DNA of 45,266 nucleotides from Tomitella cavernea (GCF_016599145.1 NZ_JAENKO010000037.1:1-45266), one strand, 5' to 3'; shown: positions 31,501 to 42,194, counted from the stretch's first letter. Notes: generated from the letters alone by a model not told the origin. Numbers and translations are program-made.

Positions 31501-31561
31501 GGCGGGGCCGCACGGAATCCCGGCGGGCCGTACTGAGTCCTGGCGGGCCGCACGGGGTCCT
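31501..31561. repeat. Three tandem copies of a 20-21 bp unit
   Basis: Units begin at 31501, 31522 and 31542, each starting GGCGGG(G)CCG and ending in TCCC/TCCT, with the third closely following the first. They lie between the convergent DUF3017 and metX genes. Confidence 0.7.
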
Positions 31562-31586
31562 GGCCGGGGGAGCACAGGATTCCGCG

Positions 31587-32732
31587 TCAGCGCCGCGCGG
31601 CGGCCGCCTTGCGCGCCAGTTCCATCGTTTTGCCGATGGCGGCGTCGACCGCGTCGAATTCGATGAGGAACGCGTCGTGCCCGTAGCGGCTCTCGTACTG
31701 CAGGAACTCGACGCATCCGGCCAGGTGCTCGGCGATCTCCGCCTGTAGCCGGAGGGGGTAGAGCCGGTCGGAGTCCCAGCCGGCGACGATGGTGGGGACC
31801 GTGCAGCCGGCCAGCGCCGCCTGCACGCCGCCGCGGTCGCGGCCCACGTCGTGCCGGTTGAGCGATTCGGTGAGGATCACGTAGCTGCCGGGGTCGAAGC
31901 GCCCGACGAACTTGTCCGCCTGGTATTCCAGGTAGCTCTGCACCGCGTAGCGGCCGTCCTTGAGCGGGTCCTCGTCCATCTGGCCAGCGTTGGCGAAGCG
32001 CTCGTCCAGCTCGAACTCGGTGCGGTAGGTCAGGTGGGCGAACCGTCGCGCCAGCTTGAGGCCGGTGTCGGGCCGGAGGCTGGTGCCGTAGAAGTCGCCG
32101 CCCTGCCAGTCGGGGTCGCGGCGGATCGCCTCGAGCTGGGTGGTCTGCGTGCCGATCTGGTCCGCCGTGGCGCGCGCGCCCACGGCGAGGATCAGCGCGG
32201 AGTCGACCTGTTCGGGATAGGTGACCTCCCACTCGAGCGCGCGGGCGCCGCCCATCGACCCGCCCATCACGGAGGCGACGCGGTCGATGCCGAGTTCTTC
32301 GAGCGCGCGGGACTCGGCGCGCACTTGGTCGCGGATGGACAGGTACGGGAAGCGTGAGCCCCACGGGCGCCCGTCCGGCGCGGGGGACGACGGCCCGGTG
32401 CTGCCGTTGCAGCCGCCGAGCGAGTTGGTGGTGATCACGCACCACTCGTCGGTGTCGAGGGCCAGCCCCGGACCGATCAGGCCATTCCACCAGCCCGGCG
32501 ACGCGTGCCGCTCGTCGGCGGGGCCGGCGGCGTGCGTGTCTCCGGTGAGCGCGTGGAGCGCGAGCACCACGTTGTCACGCGCGGCGTTGAGTGCGCCCCA
32601 CCGCTGAAACGCGATGGTGACTTGGGGGAGCCGGATTCCGCAGTCGAGGACCAGCGGTCCTATCTCGACGGCGCCCGACTGCCCGTCCGGCCACGCGAGC
32701 GACGCCGGACGGGCAGGGTGGACCGTGCTCAT
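31587..32732 (-). CDS. metX: Homoserine O-acetyltransferase
   Basis: The 381-residue alpha/beta hydrolase-fold enzyme transfers acetyl from acetyl-CoA to homoserine, the first committed step of methionine synthesis in this group. The nucleophile is Ser159 in GGSMGG; the triad is completed by the aspartate in GWDSDRLYP and the histidine in [10 protein letters not shown]. The ATG lies two bases after the metY stop codon, so the two are translated from one mRNA. The leader far upstream carries the SAM-IV riboswitch. Confidence 0.95.
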   Translation of the reverse strand: MSTVHPARPASLAWPDGQSGAVEIGPLVLDCGIRLPQVTIAFQRWGALNAARDNVVLALHALTGDTHAAGPADERHASPGWWNGLIGPGLALDTDEWCVITTNSLGGCNGSTGPSSPAPDGRPWGSRFPYLSIRDQVRAESRALEELGIDRVASVMGGSMGGARALEWEVTYPEQVDSALILAVGARATADQIGTQTTQLEAIRRDPDWQGGDFYGTSLRPDTGLKLARRFAHLTYRTEFELDERFANAGQMDEDPLKDGRYAVQSYLEYQADKFVGRFDPGSYVILTESLNRHDVGRDRGGVQAALAGCTVPTIVAGWDSDRLYPLRLQAEIAEHLAGCVEFLQYESRYGHDAFLIEFDAVDAAIGKTMELARKAAAARR

Positions 32733-32734
32733 GG

Positions 32735-34057
32735 TCAAGATGCTGCCGCCTCCGCGAAGCCGGTCGCCAGGTCCGCGAGGATGTCGTCGATGCCCTCGAT
32801 GCCCACGCACAGGCGCACCTGGCCGGCGTAGACGCCGGCAGCCTCGCGCTCGGCCTCGGAGAGCTGCTGGTGCGTGGTGGACCACGGGTGGACCACCAGC
32901 GAGCGGACGTCGCCCATGTTGGCCACGTGGCTGTGCAGGGTGAGCGCGTCGATGAAGGCGCGCGCGGCCTTCTCGCCGCCGGCGATGTTGAAGGTGAGCA
33001 CGGCGCCGGTGCCGCGGGGCAGCAGCTTCTTGGCGCGCTCGTGCCACTGCGACGAGGCGAGGCCGGCGTAGGAGACCGATTCGACCTCGCCGCGTGCCTC
33101 GAGGAACTCGGCGACGCGCTGCGCGTTGGCCACGTGCCGTTCGATGCGCAGGCTCAGCGTCTCCAGGCCCTGCGCTGTGAGGAACGCGTTGAATGGCGAG
33201 GGGGCGTTGCCCATGTCGCGGAGCAGCTGCACGCGCGCCTTGAGAGCGAACGCGGGCGCGCCGAGGTCCGCGTAGACGACGCCGTGGTAGCTCTCGTCCG
33301 GCTCGGTGAATCCGGGGAAGCGAGGCGTGCCGTCGGACTGCTTGACGGTCCAGTCGAAGTTGCCGCCGTCGACGAGGACGCCGTTGATCGTGGTGCCGTG
33401 GCCGCCGAGGTACTTGGTGGCAGAGTGTACGACCACGTTGGCGCCGTGCTCGAGCGGGTTGAGCAGGTAGGGGGTGGCGATCGTGTTGTCGACGATCAGC
33501 GGCACGCCGGCCTCCTGCGCCACACCGGAGATGCCGGGCAGGTCGAGGACGTCGCCGCGCGGGTTACCGATGGTCTCACCGAACAGCGCCTTGGTGTTGG
33601 GCTTGACGGCGGCGCGCCACTGCGCGATGTCGTCGGGGTCGTCGACGAAGCTCACGTCCACGCCGATCTTGCGCAGCGTGTAGTGGAACAGGTTGAACGT
33701 GCCGCCGTAGATGTGCGGGCTGGACACGATGTGGTCTCCGGCGCCGGCGATGTTGAGCAGCGCGTACATGGTGGCGGACTGGCCGGAGGACAGCAGCAGC
33801 CCCGCCACGCCGCCCTCGAGCGCGGCGATGCGCTGCTCGACCGCGTCGACGGTGGGGTTCATGATGCGGGTGTAGATGTTGCCGGGCTCTGCCAGCGAGA
33901 ACAGCGCCTCGGCGTGGTCGGTGCTGTCGAACTGGTACGACGTGGTCTGGTAGATCGGCAGCGCCGTCGCCTTGGTCGTCGGGTCCGGGGTGTAGCCGGT
34001 GTGGACCTGCTTGGTCTCGAACGACCAGTTGGCGGTGGGATCGGTGTTCTCTGTCAT
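32735..34057 (-). CDS. metY: O-acetylhomoserine sulfhydrylase (aminocarboxypropyltransferase)
   Basis: The 440-residue PLP enzyme makes homocysteine from O-acetylhomoserine and sulfide. The PLP lysine is Lys215 in [11 protein letters not shown]; other family features are [20 protein letters not shown] and [10 protein letters not shown]. The ATG at 34057 overlaps the stop of a leader frame (ATGA) and has CTGGAG at a suitable distance. metX follows with a two-base gap. The 5' leader of more than 500 bases combines a SAM-IV riboswitch with a short Cys-Cys frame, suggesting control by both the product branch and cysteine supply. Confidence 0.95.
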   Translation of the reverse strand: MTENTDPTANWSFETKQVHTGYTPDPTTKATALPIYQTTSYQFDSTDHAEALFSLAEPGNIYTRIMNPTVDAVEQRIAALEGGVAGLLLSSGQSATMYALLNIAGAGDHIVSSPHIYGGTFNLFHYTLRKIGVDVSFVDDPDDIAQWRAAVKPNTKALFGETIGNPRGDVLDLPGISGVAQEAGVPLIVDNTIATPYLLNPLEHGANVVVHSATKYLGGHGTTINGVLVDGGNFDWTVKQSDGTPRFPGFTEPDESYHGVVYADLGAPAFALKARVQLLRDMGNAPSPFNAFLTAQGLETLSLRIERHVANAQRVAEFLEARGEVESVSYAGLASSQWHERAKKLLPRGTGAVLTFNIAGGEKAARAFIDALTLHSHVANMGDVRSLVVHPWSTTHQQLSEAEREAAGVYAGQVRLCVGIEGIDDILADLATGFAEAAAS

Positions 34058-34332
34058 CGCTGTGCTCCAGGGGCTGGTCGCCGCGCGCCCCGGTGGGCGT
34101 GCGCGACGGAGGGCGGATGGCTCCGGCCGGTCCGGGCGTGTGCCCGCGCGGTGCGCTCCATGGTCCGGTGGTGCTGTGGTCCGATGGTGCGCGGCGCCGC
34201 GACGGAGGTCGAACGCTTCCCGTCGCGGTGCGTGCGCGGGCCTCGCCGGCGAGCGCGGGCGAAGCCGTCGGGCAGGGTGCATCGCGTCGCGACGCCGGGC
34301 GTGGCCCGGGCTGGCGGCGGCGATGCGGGCAT
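34054..34332 (-). CDS. Possible leader-encoded 92-residue peptide coupled to metY
   Basis: An ATG at 34332, eleven bases after the stop of the MCCRS frame, opens a 92-codon frame rich in arginine, histidine and proline. It ends with a TGA overlapping the metY ATG. GGAAG lies five to six bases before the start. The peptide has no recognised domain and could be a chance frame in GC-rich DNA, but the ATGA overlap and its place after the cysteine frame would suit translational coupling. Confidence 0.3.
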   Translation of the reverse strand: MPASPPPARATPGVATRCTLPDGFARARRRGPRTHRDGKRSTSVAAPRTIGPQHHRTMERTARAHARTGRSHPPSVAHAHRGARRPAPGAQR

Positions 34333-34343
34333 CGGTACTTCCG

Positions 34344-34361
34344 TCAGCTACGACAACACAT
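34344..34361 (-). CDS. Five-codon upstream frame MCCRS (cysteine-sensing leader candidate)
   Basis: ATG TGT TGT CGT AGC TGA on the minus strand follows a full GGAGG ribosome site (34374-34370) by seven bases. Short frames with consecutive cysteine codons are known cysteine-responsive attenuators in mycobacteria. Here it stands between the SAM-IV riboswitch and metY, so stalling at the Cys codons could raise expression of the homocysteine pathway. Confidence 0.6.
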   Translation of the reverse strand: MCCRS

Positions 34362-34396
34362 GTGTGAACCTCCGTTGGGGCTTACCCCTTTTCTGT

Positions 34397-34416
34397 GGGC
34401 CCGCCCCAGCGGGCCC
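34397..34416. terminator. Hairpin downstream of the SAM-IV riboswitch
   Basis: GGGCCCGC (34397-34404) pairs with GCGGGCCC (34409-34416) over a four-base loop. On the minus strand it follows the riboswitch and precedes a second small GGGG/CCCC stem (34377-34388) just before the uORF ribosome site. It may be part of the expression platform. Confidence 0.45.
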
Positions 34417-34469
34417 GCGCTTGTCGTCCGCAACGGTCGCCTGCCCGGCGGGAGTCACGCCTGCGCGGG

Positions 34470-34588
34470 GGCCTGCGTGCCGTAGAGGGAAGGCGACCAC
34501 GGACGACCTGGTCATCACCCGGGGCACCCCACCGCGGTTGGAGGGTTGCCGGCCAGCAAGCCGGGGCTTGACGCTGACGCTCATGACC
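34470..34588 (-). promoter_or_regulatory. SAM-IV riboswitch of the metYX operon
   Basis: The minus strand from 34588 reads GGTCATGAG...GCGTCAAGCCCCGGCTTG, CTGGCCGGCAACCCTCC, AACCGCGGTGGGGTGCCCC and GGGTGATGACC. This is the conserved SAM-IV aptamer core as I know it from actinobacteria. P1 is formed by GGTCAT (34588-34583) and ATGACC (34515-34510). The 3' boundary is approximate. It would lower metYX expression when S-adenosylmethionine is high. Confidence 0.92.
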
Positions 34589-34595
34589 TGACCCG

Positions 34596-34626
34596 ATCTT
34601 AGCCGCATACGCCCCTGCGGTTTCAA
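34596..34626 (-). promoter_or_regulatory. Promoter of the metYX transcript
   Basis: On the minus strand TTGAAA (34626-34621) and TAAGAT (34601-34596) are separated by 19 bases. Transcription would begin within a few bases of the first riboswitch helix. Confidence 0.55.
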
Positions 34627-34977
34627 CTGGTCGGTTCCGGCGGGTTCGCGGAGCCGGACCGGTTGTAGTCACCGGGACCTGAAGGGGTGCGGGGCGCGGG
34701 CTATCGAGTACGCTCGTACTGCAGAGCGCGGGGCGCGCGCGGCCGGGTGCCGCGACCGTGCCCGCCATCCCGGTTCCCGATGCGGATTTCGTCACCACGT
34801 CACCACATCTGTGACCCGGGGTACTAATCTGCACCATGACGGAGTATGTCAGTACGGCCGGTGTCCGAGGGGCACGTGCGCCGCGCGGTCGCCCTGCAGC
34901 CGGCCGACGGGCGTGCATCCACAAGATGGGCCGCGCTGCGCGAGTTGAACAGGCTTGTCTAGGAGGACGCGGACCAC
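34627..34977. other. Divergent interval upstream of icd
   Basis: No gene is supported here. The palindrome AGTACGCTCGTACT lies at 34707-34720 and may be an operator. TACTAAT near 34821 is a possible -10 for icd. An ATG at 34836 opens a frame that runs antiparallel in sense to codon bias through icd and looks like a shadow. Confidence 0.4.
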
Positions 34978-36201
34978 ATGTCCAAGATCAAGGTCGAGGG
35001 AACCGTCGTCGAGCTCGATGGCGACGAGATGACCCGCATCATCTGGCAGTTCATCAAAGACAAGCTGATCCATCCGTACCTGGATGTGAATCTGGAGTAT
35101 TACGACCTGGGCGTCGAGCACCGCGACGCGACGGACGACCAGGTCACCGTCGACGCGGCCAACGCCATCAAGAAGCACGGCGCCGGCGTCAAATGCGCCA
35201 CCATCACGCCGGACGAGGCCCGGGTGGAGGAGTTCGGCCTCAAGAAGATGTGGCGCTCGCCCAACGGCACCATCCGCAACATCCTCGGCGGCACCATCTT
35301 CCGCGCGCCCATCATCATCTCCAACGTGCCGCGCCTGGTCCCAGGCTGGACCAAACCGGTCGTCGTGGGCCGCCATGCCTTCGGCGACCAGTACCGCGCC
35401 ACCGACTTCAAGGTCCCCGGCGCCGGCACCGTCACCATCACTTACACGCCCGAGGACGGCAGCGAGCCGATCCAGCACGAGGTGTGCAAGATCCCGGAGG
35501 ACGGCGGCGTCGTCATGGGGATGTACAACTACAAGAAGTCGATCCAGGACTTCGCCCGCGCGTCGCTGTCCTACGGCTTGCAGCAGAACTACCCGGTGTA
35601 CTTGTCGACGAAGAACACGATCCTCAAGGCCTACGACGGCATGTTCAAGGACGAATTCCAGCGCATCTACGAGGAGGAGTTCAAGGCGGAGTTCGACGCC
35701 GCCGGGCTCACCTACGAGCACCGCCTCATCGACGACATGGTCGCCTCCGCGCTCAAGTGGGAGGGCGGCTACGTCTGGGCTTGCAAGAACTACGACGGCG
35801 ACGTGCAGTCCGACACCGTCGCCCAGGGCTACGGTTCGCTGGGCTTGATGACCTCCGTGCTCATGACGCCGGACGGGCGGACGGTGGAGGCTGAGGCCGC
35901 GCACGGCACCGTTACCCGGCACTACCGCCAGCACCAGCAGGGCAAGCCCACCTCCACCAACCCCATCGCGTCGATCTTCGCGTGGACCCGGGGGCTGGAG
36001 CACCGCGGCAAGCTCGACAACACCCCCGATGTGGTGGAGTTCTGCCACCTGCTCGAGGACGTCGTCATCAAGACCGTCGAGAGCGGCAAGATGACCAAGG
36101 ACCTGGCGCTGCTCGTCGGGGGCGACCAGGGCTACCTGACGACCGAGGAGTTCCTCGGGGCGCTCGACGACAACCTCAAGGCCGCGAAGGCCCGCGCCTG
36201 A
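34978..36201 (+). CDS. icd: NADP-dependent isocitrate dehydrogenase
   Basis: The 407-residue enzyme is of the dimeric, eukaryote-like type (M. tuberculosis Icd1). It starts with [14 protein letters not shown] and has the substrate-binding [21 protein letters not shown], the metal-binding [24 protein letters not shown] region (in two stretches) and [12 protein letters not shown] for NADP. It converts isocitrate to 2-oxoglutarate in the TCA cycle. AGGAGG lies well placed before the ATG. A GC-rich hairpin follows the gene. Confidence 0.96.
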   Translation: MSKIKVEGTVVELDGDEMTRIIWQFIKDKLIHPYLDVNLEYYDLGVEHRDATDDQVTVDAANAIKKHGAGVKCATITPDEARVEEFGLKKMWRSPNGTIRNILGGTIFRAPIIISNVPRLVPGWTKPVVVGRHAFGDQYRATDFKVPGAGTVTITYTPEDGSEPIQHEVCKIPEDGGVVMGMYNYKKSIQDFARASLSYGLQQNYPVYLSTKNTILKAYDGMFKDEFQRIYEEEFKAEFDAAGLTYEHRLIDDMVASALKWEGGYVWACKNYDGDVQSDTVAQGYGSLGLMTSVLMTPDGRTVEAEAAHGTVTRHYRQHQQGKPTSTNPIASIFAWTRGLEHRGKLDNTPDVVEFCHLLEDVVIKTVESGKMTKDLALLVGGDQGYLTTEEFLGALDDNLKAAKARA

Positions 36202-36240
36202 CGCGGCGCCGCGCGCAGCGGCGTCCGGCGGCGGATATCC

Positions 36241-36266
36241 GGCCGGGGTCCCATCGGGCCCCGGCC
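36241..36266 (+). terminator. Terminator of icd
   Basis: GGCCGGGG(T)CCC pairs with GGGCCCCGGCC around ATC, with one bulged base. It lies 40 bases beyond the icd stop codon. Confidence 0.7.
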
Positions 36267-36406
36267 GTCGCCATGCGTGGCGCGTGTCATGCCGACGGCG
36301 GGGAATGATCGCGCGCCCGTGCCCCGTTGAGCGTGGGGGCGGGTGGCCGCCGTGCCGTTGGTGAAAAGCCATGCCGGTACTCCACGACCAGGAAGGCGGT
36401 GCCCGC

Positions 36407-37615
36407 ATGTCCGTGCGCGTTGCGATGACGGCTCTCGCGCTCGGCGGCTTCGGCATCGGCACCACCGAGTTCGTGGCGATGGGGCTGTTGCCGCAGATCG
36501 CGGACGGCATGGGGGTGTCCGAGCCGGCGGCCGGGCACGTGATCTCCGCCTACGCCCTGGGCGTGGTGGTGGGTGCGCCGACGATCTCCGCGCTCACCGC
36601 GCGCGTGGAGCGGCGGCGCCTGCTGGTGGCGCTCATGGCCGCCTTCACGGTGGGCAACGCCGTCACCGTGCTGGCGCCGAACATGAACGTGCTGATCGCG
36701 TCGCGCTTCTTCGCGGGGCTGCCGCACGGTGCGTACTTCGGGGTCGCGTCGCTCGTGGCCGCGCGTCTGGCGGGGGCGGGCAGGAGGGCCAAGGCCGTCG
36801 CGACGGTCATGCTGGGACTGTCGGTGGCCAATGTGCTGGGCGTCCCGCTCGCCGCGGCGATGGGCCAGCAGTTGGGATGGCGCAGCGCATTCGGCCTGGT
36901 GGCGGTGATCGGGCTGGCTACGATGACGGCGCTGCTGCGCTGGGTGCCGTCCATGGCGGCAGCGCCGTCGTCGAGCCCCCGCGCCGAACTGGGGGCGCTG
37001 CGGCGGCCGCAGGTGTGGCTGACGCTGGCCGTCGGGATGGTCGGCTTCGGCGGCATGTTCGCCGTCTACACCTACATCGCGACCACCCTCACCGACGTCG
37101 CCGGCCTGTCCTCCGCGCTGGTGCCCATGGCGTTGGCGCTTTACGGCCTCGGCATGGTCGCGGGCAACCTCGTCGGCGGACGACTAGCCGACCGGGCCCT
37201 GATGCCGTCGATGTTCGCGATGCTCGCCCTCATCGCGGCCGTGATGGGCCTGTTCGTCGTGGCTGCGCACAACCCGGTGACGGTGCTCGCCGCCGTGTTC
37301 CTGGTCGGCGCCTCCGGGGCGGCGATGGTGCCGGCGCTGCAGACGCGGCTCATGGACGTGGCCGCCGACGCCCAGAACCTGGCCGCGGCGCTCAACCATT
37401 CCGCGCTCAACGTCGCAAATGCGGGCGGGGCATGGCTGGGCGGCGTCGTGATCGCCGCAGGTTTCGGGTACACCGCCCCGGCGGCGGTGGGCGCCGGGCT
37501 GGCGGTGGCCGGTCTGCTGATCCTGGCGGTGAGCGCGGCGGTGCAACGGCGCACCGACGCAGGCAAGGTGCGGGCGGACGCGGACCGGGACGACGCGCCG
37601 GTGACGGTGCATTAG
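36407..37615 (+). CDS. MFS exporter, DHA1 (AraJ-like) family
   Basis: The 402-residue protein has twelve predicted helices and the DHA1 start ALALGGFGIGTTEFVAMGLLPQIA. Also seen are the loop motif TARVERRRLL, the motif C-like GLSVANVLGVPLA and the NHSALNVANAGGAWLGG stretch typical of arabinose/chloramphenicol efflux relatives. It would export a small compound by proton antiport; the substrate is unknown. The ATG at 36407 follows AGGAAGG. xthA follows within 10 bases but has its own promoter-like box. Confidence 0.9.
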   Translation: MSVRVAMTALALGGFGIGTTEFVAMGLLPQIADGMGVSEPAAGHVISAYALGVVVGAPTISALTARVERRRLLVALMAAFTVGNAVTVLAPNMNVLIASRFFAGLPHGAYFGVASLVAARLAGAGRRAKAVATVMLGLSVANVLGVPLAAAMGQQLGWRSAFGLVAVIGLATMTALLRWVPSMAAAPSSSPRAELGALRRPQVWLTLAVGMVGFGGMFAVYTYIATTLTDVAGLSSALVPMALALYGLGMVAGNLVGGRLADRALMPSMFAMLALIAAVMGLFVVAAHNPVTVLAAVFLVGASGAAMVPALQTRLMDVAADAQNLAAALNHSALNVANAGGAWLGGVVIAAGFGYTAPAAVGAGLAVAGLLILAVSAAVQRRTDAGKVRADADRDDAPVTVH

Positions 37616-37625
37616 CCTTCAGGGC

Positions 37626-38438
37626 GTGTCGAAGAGCGATCTCACCGTGAGCACCGTCAACATCAACGGCGTCCGCGCCGCCACCAAGAAGGAGCACGGG
37701 CTGCTCCACTGGCTGGCCGGTACCCGGGCGGACGTGGTCTGCCTGCAGGAGGTGCGGGCCACCGACGCGCAGCTGCACACCGCGCTGGCGCCGGCCGCCG
37801 AGGACGGTTGGCACATAGTGTCCGCCGAACCGGAGCAGAAGGGGCGCAACGGTGTGGCCATCCTGTCGAGGGTGCCCGCCGATGCGCATCGCATCGGCCA
37901 CGGCGACCCCGAGTTCGCCGCGTCGGGCCGCTACATCGAGGCGGACTTCGGCGACATGACGGTGGCCAGCCTGTACCTGCCGTCCGGGGAGACCGACACC
38001 CCGCGGCAGGACGAAAAGGAACGGTTCATGGCGACGTTCGCCGAGCACATGGCGCGCACAGCGGCGGCCGGCCGGGACGCCGTGGTGTGCGGAGACTGGA
38101 ACATCGCCCACACCGAGCGGGACCTGAAGAATTGGAAGGGCAACAAGAAGTCCTCGGGCTTCCTGCCGAACGAGCGCGCGTGGCTGGACGGGATGTTCGC
38201 CGAGGACACGGGCTGGGTGGACGTGATCCGCGCGTTGCACGGCGACGTCGACGGCCCCTACAGCTGGTGGTCCTACCGCGGCAAGGCCTTCGACAACGAC
38301 GCGGGCTGGCGCATCGATTACCACGTCGCCACGTCCGGGCTCGCTTCGTCGGCGTCCGCAGGCGTCGTGGAGCGCGCCGAGAGCTACGACACGCGCTGGT
38401 CCGACCACGCGCCCGTCAGCGTCACCTATGCGCGCTGA
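37626..38438 (+). CDS. xthA: Exonuclease III / AP endonuclease
   Basis: The 270-residue enzyme of the exonuclease-endonuclease-phosphatase fold has VSTVNINGVRAA, the metal-binding glutamate in VVCLQEVRA, GRNGVAILSR, the catalytic VVCGDWNIAH and the terminal WSDHAPV. It cuts DNA at abasic sites during base excision repair. The GTG start at 37626 lies seven bases behind TAGCCT, suggesting a leaderless transcript. The RNase gene starts inside its last codons. Confidence 0.92.
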   Translation: MSKSDLTVSTVNINGVRAATKKEHGLLHWLAGTRADVVCLQEVRATDAQLHTALAPAAEDGWHIVSAEPEQKGRNGVAILSRVPADAHRIGHGDPEFAASGRYIEADFGDMTVASLYLPSGETDTPRQDEKERFMATFAEHMARTAAAGRDAVVCGDWNIAHTERDLKNWKGNKKSSGFLPNERAWLDGMFAEDTGWVDVIRALHGDVDGPYSWWSYRGKAFDNDAGWRIDYHVATSGLASSASAGVVERAESYDTRWSDHAPVSVTYAR

Positions 38439-38913
38439 GCGGCCCCCGCTGCGGCCCGCTGTGTTGCGGTCCACAACTCGGGGGCCCAGTCGCGCTGTTG
38501 CGCTGCTGGTGGCGGCCCTCGCCGTCGTCGCCGCGCTGCTTGCCGGCTGCGGCCCGGCGGCTGTGCCCGGGGACGGAGCGACGGCCGGCGCGCACGCGGT
38601 GGCCGAGGCCGGCGGCCATCCCGCGGTCCCCGGGGTCCCGGAGGCCGCCTGGCGCACCCTCGCGCTCATCGACGCGGGCGACTGGCCGGAGGCGGCCGAC
38701 GCCCCGGGCACCCGGGGCGGGCAGCGCTTCGGCAACAGGGAGAAGAGGCTGCCGGGGAGCGACGCCGACGGCGATCGCATCCGGTACCGGGAATGGGACG
38801 TCAATCCGAGGAAACCTGGCCAAGGACGGGACGCGGAGCGCATAGTCACAGGGGACGAGGGTTCAGCCTGGTACACGGGCGACCACTACTCGACGTTCAC
38901 GCGCATGCGTTGA
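38428..38913 (+). CDS. Barnase-family guanyl-type RNase with lipoprotein signal
   Basis: The 161-residue protein has a lipoprotein signal (hydrophobic 23-39, lipobox LLAGC with Cys41) and a C-terminal RNase Sa/barnase-like domain (about 70-161). Catalytic residues align by eye to those of RNase Sa: Glu122 in YREWDV, Arg134, Arg138 in AERIV and His153 in YTGDHYSTF. The substrate would be single-stranded RNA outside the cytoplasm, or the enzyme may be released. Its ATG overlaps the end of xthA. The barstar gene follows 31 bases downstream and would protect the cytoplasm. Confidence 0.85.
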   Translation: MRAERPPLRPAVLRSTTRGPSRAVALLVAALAVVAALLAGCGPAAVPGDGATAGAHAVAEAGGHPAVPGVPEAAWRTLALIDAGDWPEAADAPGTRGGQRFGNREKRLPGSDADGDRIRYREWDVNPRKPGQGRDAERIVTGDEGSAWYTGDHYSTFTRMR

Positions 38914-38944
38914 CGGTGGCCGCCCGCAGAAGAGGTGAGGCGCC

Positions 38945-39424
38945 ATGACCGAGGTCGAGAAGTTCGCCGCGTCCGGCGGGCGCACGGTCGGGATCGCCCG
39001 GCCCGGCGACACCGCGGCCGGCGAGGTCATCGTGGCTCTCGAGAACGCCGGGTTCGCGGTGAATACCGTCTCGGCGGAGCACATGCACACCGTCGGCGGG
39101 GTGTTCGAGGAGTTCTCGGCCGCCCTCGAGTTCCCCGACTACTTCGGCAACAACAAGGACGCGTTCGACGAGTGCATGCGCGAGCTCGACGAGACCGTGG
39201 GGGAGGCGTCCGGGTACGCCATCGTCATCCGGCACGCGTCCGAGCTGCTGGCCGACGAGCCGGACGAGCTCGAGTGGTTCGTCGACGCGTTCCAGTTTTA
39301 CGAGGAGCACTACGGTGACTCCGAGGTGGAGTTCCGGGTGCTGCTGGTGGTGGCCCCAGGCGAGTCGGACGACGTGCAGGAGCAGTGGCGCGACTTCGGC
39401 GCCGAGCCGGTGGAACTGGGCTGA
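38945..39424 (+). CDS. Barstar-family RNase inhibitor
   Basis: The 159-residue acidic protein carries the barstar core FPDYFGNNKDAFDECMREL (63-81), in which Asp72 and Glu76 occupy the places of the barnase-binding Asp35 and Asp39. An N-terminal extension of about 30 residues and a C-terminal part with QFYEEHYGDSEVEFRVLLVV complete it; it is longer than classic barstar (about 90 residues). The ATG follows GAGGTGAGG. It pairs with the upstream RNase as toxin and immunity protein. Confidence 0.88.
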   Translation: MTEVEKFAASGGRTVGIARPGDTAAGEVIVALENAGFAVNTVSAEHMHTVGGVFEEFSAALEFPDYFGNNKDAFDECMRELDETVGEASGYAIVIRHASELLADEPDELEWFVDAFQFYEEHYGDSEVEFRVLLVVAPGESDDVQEQWRDFGAEPVELG

Positions 39425-39482
39425 GCTCCGGCGGCGCGCCGCGGTGGGATAACGCCACGGCGAGGTTCGGCCGAGCCGGGTG

Positions 39483-41109
<1,627 letters not shown>

Positions 41110-41135
41110 CCTCCGCGGGAAAGGAGTTGAGCCGT

Positions 41136-42194
41136 ATGGCCCGCAGCGGCACTGCGACCGGGAAGACCGACGAGGATAAGGGCCCGTCGTTCCTGGACCG
41201 GCGCCGGGCCGCGTGGCCCTGGTTCGACCACGTCATGCGGGCGGCCACCCGCTACAAGGACGAGCGAGGCGACCACTACGCCGCCGCCGTCACCTATTTC
41301 ACTGTGCTGGCGCTGTTTCCGCTGCTGATGGTCGCCTTCGCGGTGGCCGGGTTCGTGCTCGCCGGCAACGCGGAGCTGCTGGACGAGCTGCGCACGCAGA
41401 TCACCGACAACGTGCCGGGGTCGATGGGCGGCACCATCAACGAACTGGTCGACACGGCGATCAACTCGCGTGCGGCGGTGGGCGTGCTGGGCATCCTGGG
41501 CGCCCTCTACACGGGGCTCGGCTGGATGGCGCACCTGCGCGCCGCGCTGACCGAGCAGTGGGAGCAGACCAGCCCGCCGCCCAAGTTCCTGGCCAAGAAG
41601 GTTCACGACCTGGGCGCGCTGTGCGGGCTGGGCGCGGCGATGGCGGTCTCGCTGGGCGTGACCGCGCTGGGGTCCGGGGCGCTGGGGAAGAAGGTGCTTC
41701 AATGGCTGCACCTGGACGCCATGCCGGGGGCCGGAGTACTGCTGACGGTGGTGTCCGTCCTCATGGGCATCGCGGCCTCCTGGGTGCTGTTCACCTGGGT
41801 GATCGCCCGGTTGCCGCGTGAGCGCGTGGCGCTGCGCAGCGCGACGATGGGGGCCCTGCTGGCGGCGATCGCATTCGAGTTGTTCAAGCGCGTCGCGGTC
41901 GTGTATCTGTCGAACATCGTGCAGGGCCCGGCGGGCGCCACCTTCGGCCCCATCATCGGCATCATGGTCTTCGCCTACATCACCGCGCGGATCACCCTCT
42001 TCGCCACCGCCTTCGCGGCCACCAGTGAGGAGAGTCTGGACCTGGCGCCGGTGCCGGTGCCCGATCCCGTCGTCATCCGGCCGCGGGTGGACGAGCGCGA
42101 GCCGGGCGCGGGGATCGCCGCGCTCGCGGGCGTGAGTGTGGGTGCCGCCGCGGGCTGGGGGATCGGCCGGATGGCGCGGGGCCGCCGGCGCTGA
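41136..42194 (+). CDS. YihY/BrkB-family membrane protein
   Basis: The 352-residue protein has the YihY pattern: AATRYKDERGDHYAAAVTYF, six hydrophobic segments (for example LFPLLMVAFAVAGFVLA and GVLGILGALYTGLGWMAHLR), and GPAGATFGPIIGIMVFAYITA near the end. It then has a proline-rich tail and a last short hydrophobic stretch. Formerly called RNase BN, the family is of unknown membrane function. The ATG at 41136 follows AAAGGAG; a TTG at 41106 overlapping the trpS stop is less likely. It probably forms an operon with trpS. Confidence 0.88.
   Translation: MARSGTATGKTDEDKGPSFLDRRRAAWPWFDHVMRAATRYKDERGDHYAAAVTYFTVLALFPLLMVAFAVAGFVLAGNAELLDELRTQITDNVPGSMGGTINELVDTAINSRAAVGVLGILGALYTGLGWMAHLRAALTEQWEQTSPPPKFLAKKVHDLGALCGLGAAMAVSLGVTALGSGALGKKVLQWLHLDAMPGAGVLLTVVSVLMGIAASWVLFTWVIARLPRERVALRSATMGALLAAIAFELFKRVAVVYLSNIVQGPAGATFGPIIGIMVFAYITARITLFATAFAATSEESLDLAPVPVPDPVVIRPRVDEREPGAGIAALAGVSVGAAAGWGIGRMARGRRR

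Noticed and set aside
34836-35894. Plus-strand frame starting at an ATG behind TAATCT
   Set aside because: It runs through icd in the wrong frame; only the first 45 codons are outside icd and they have no ribosome site or conserved look.
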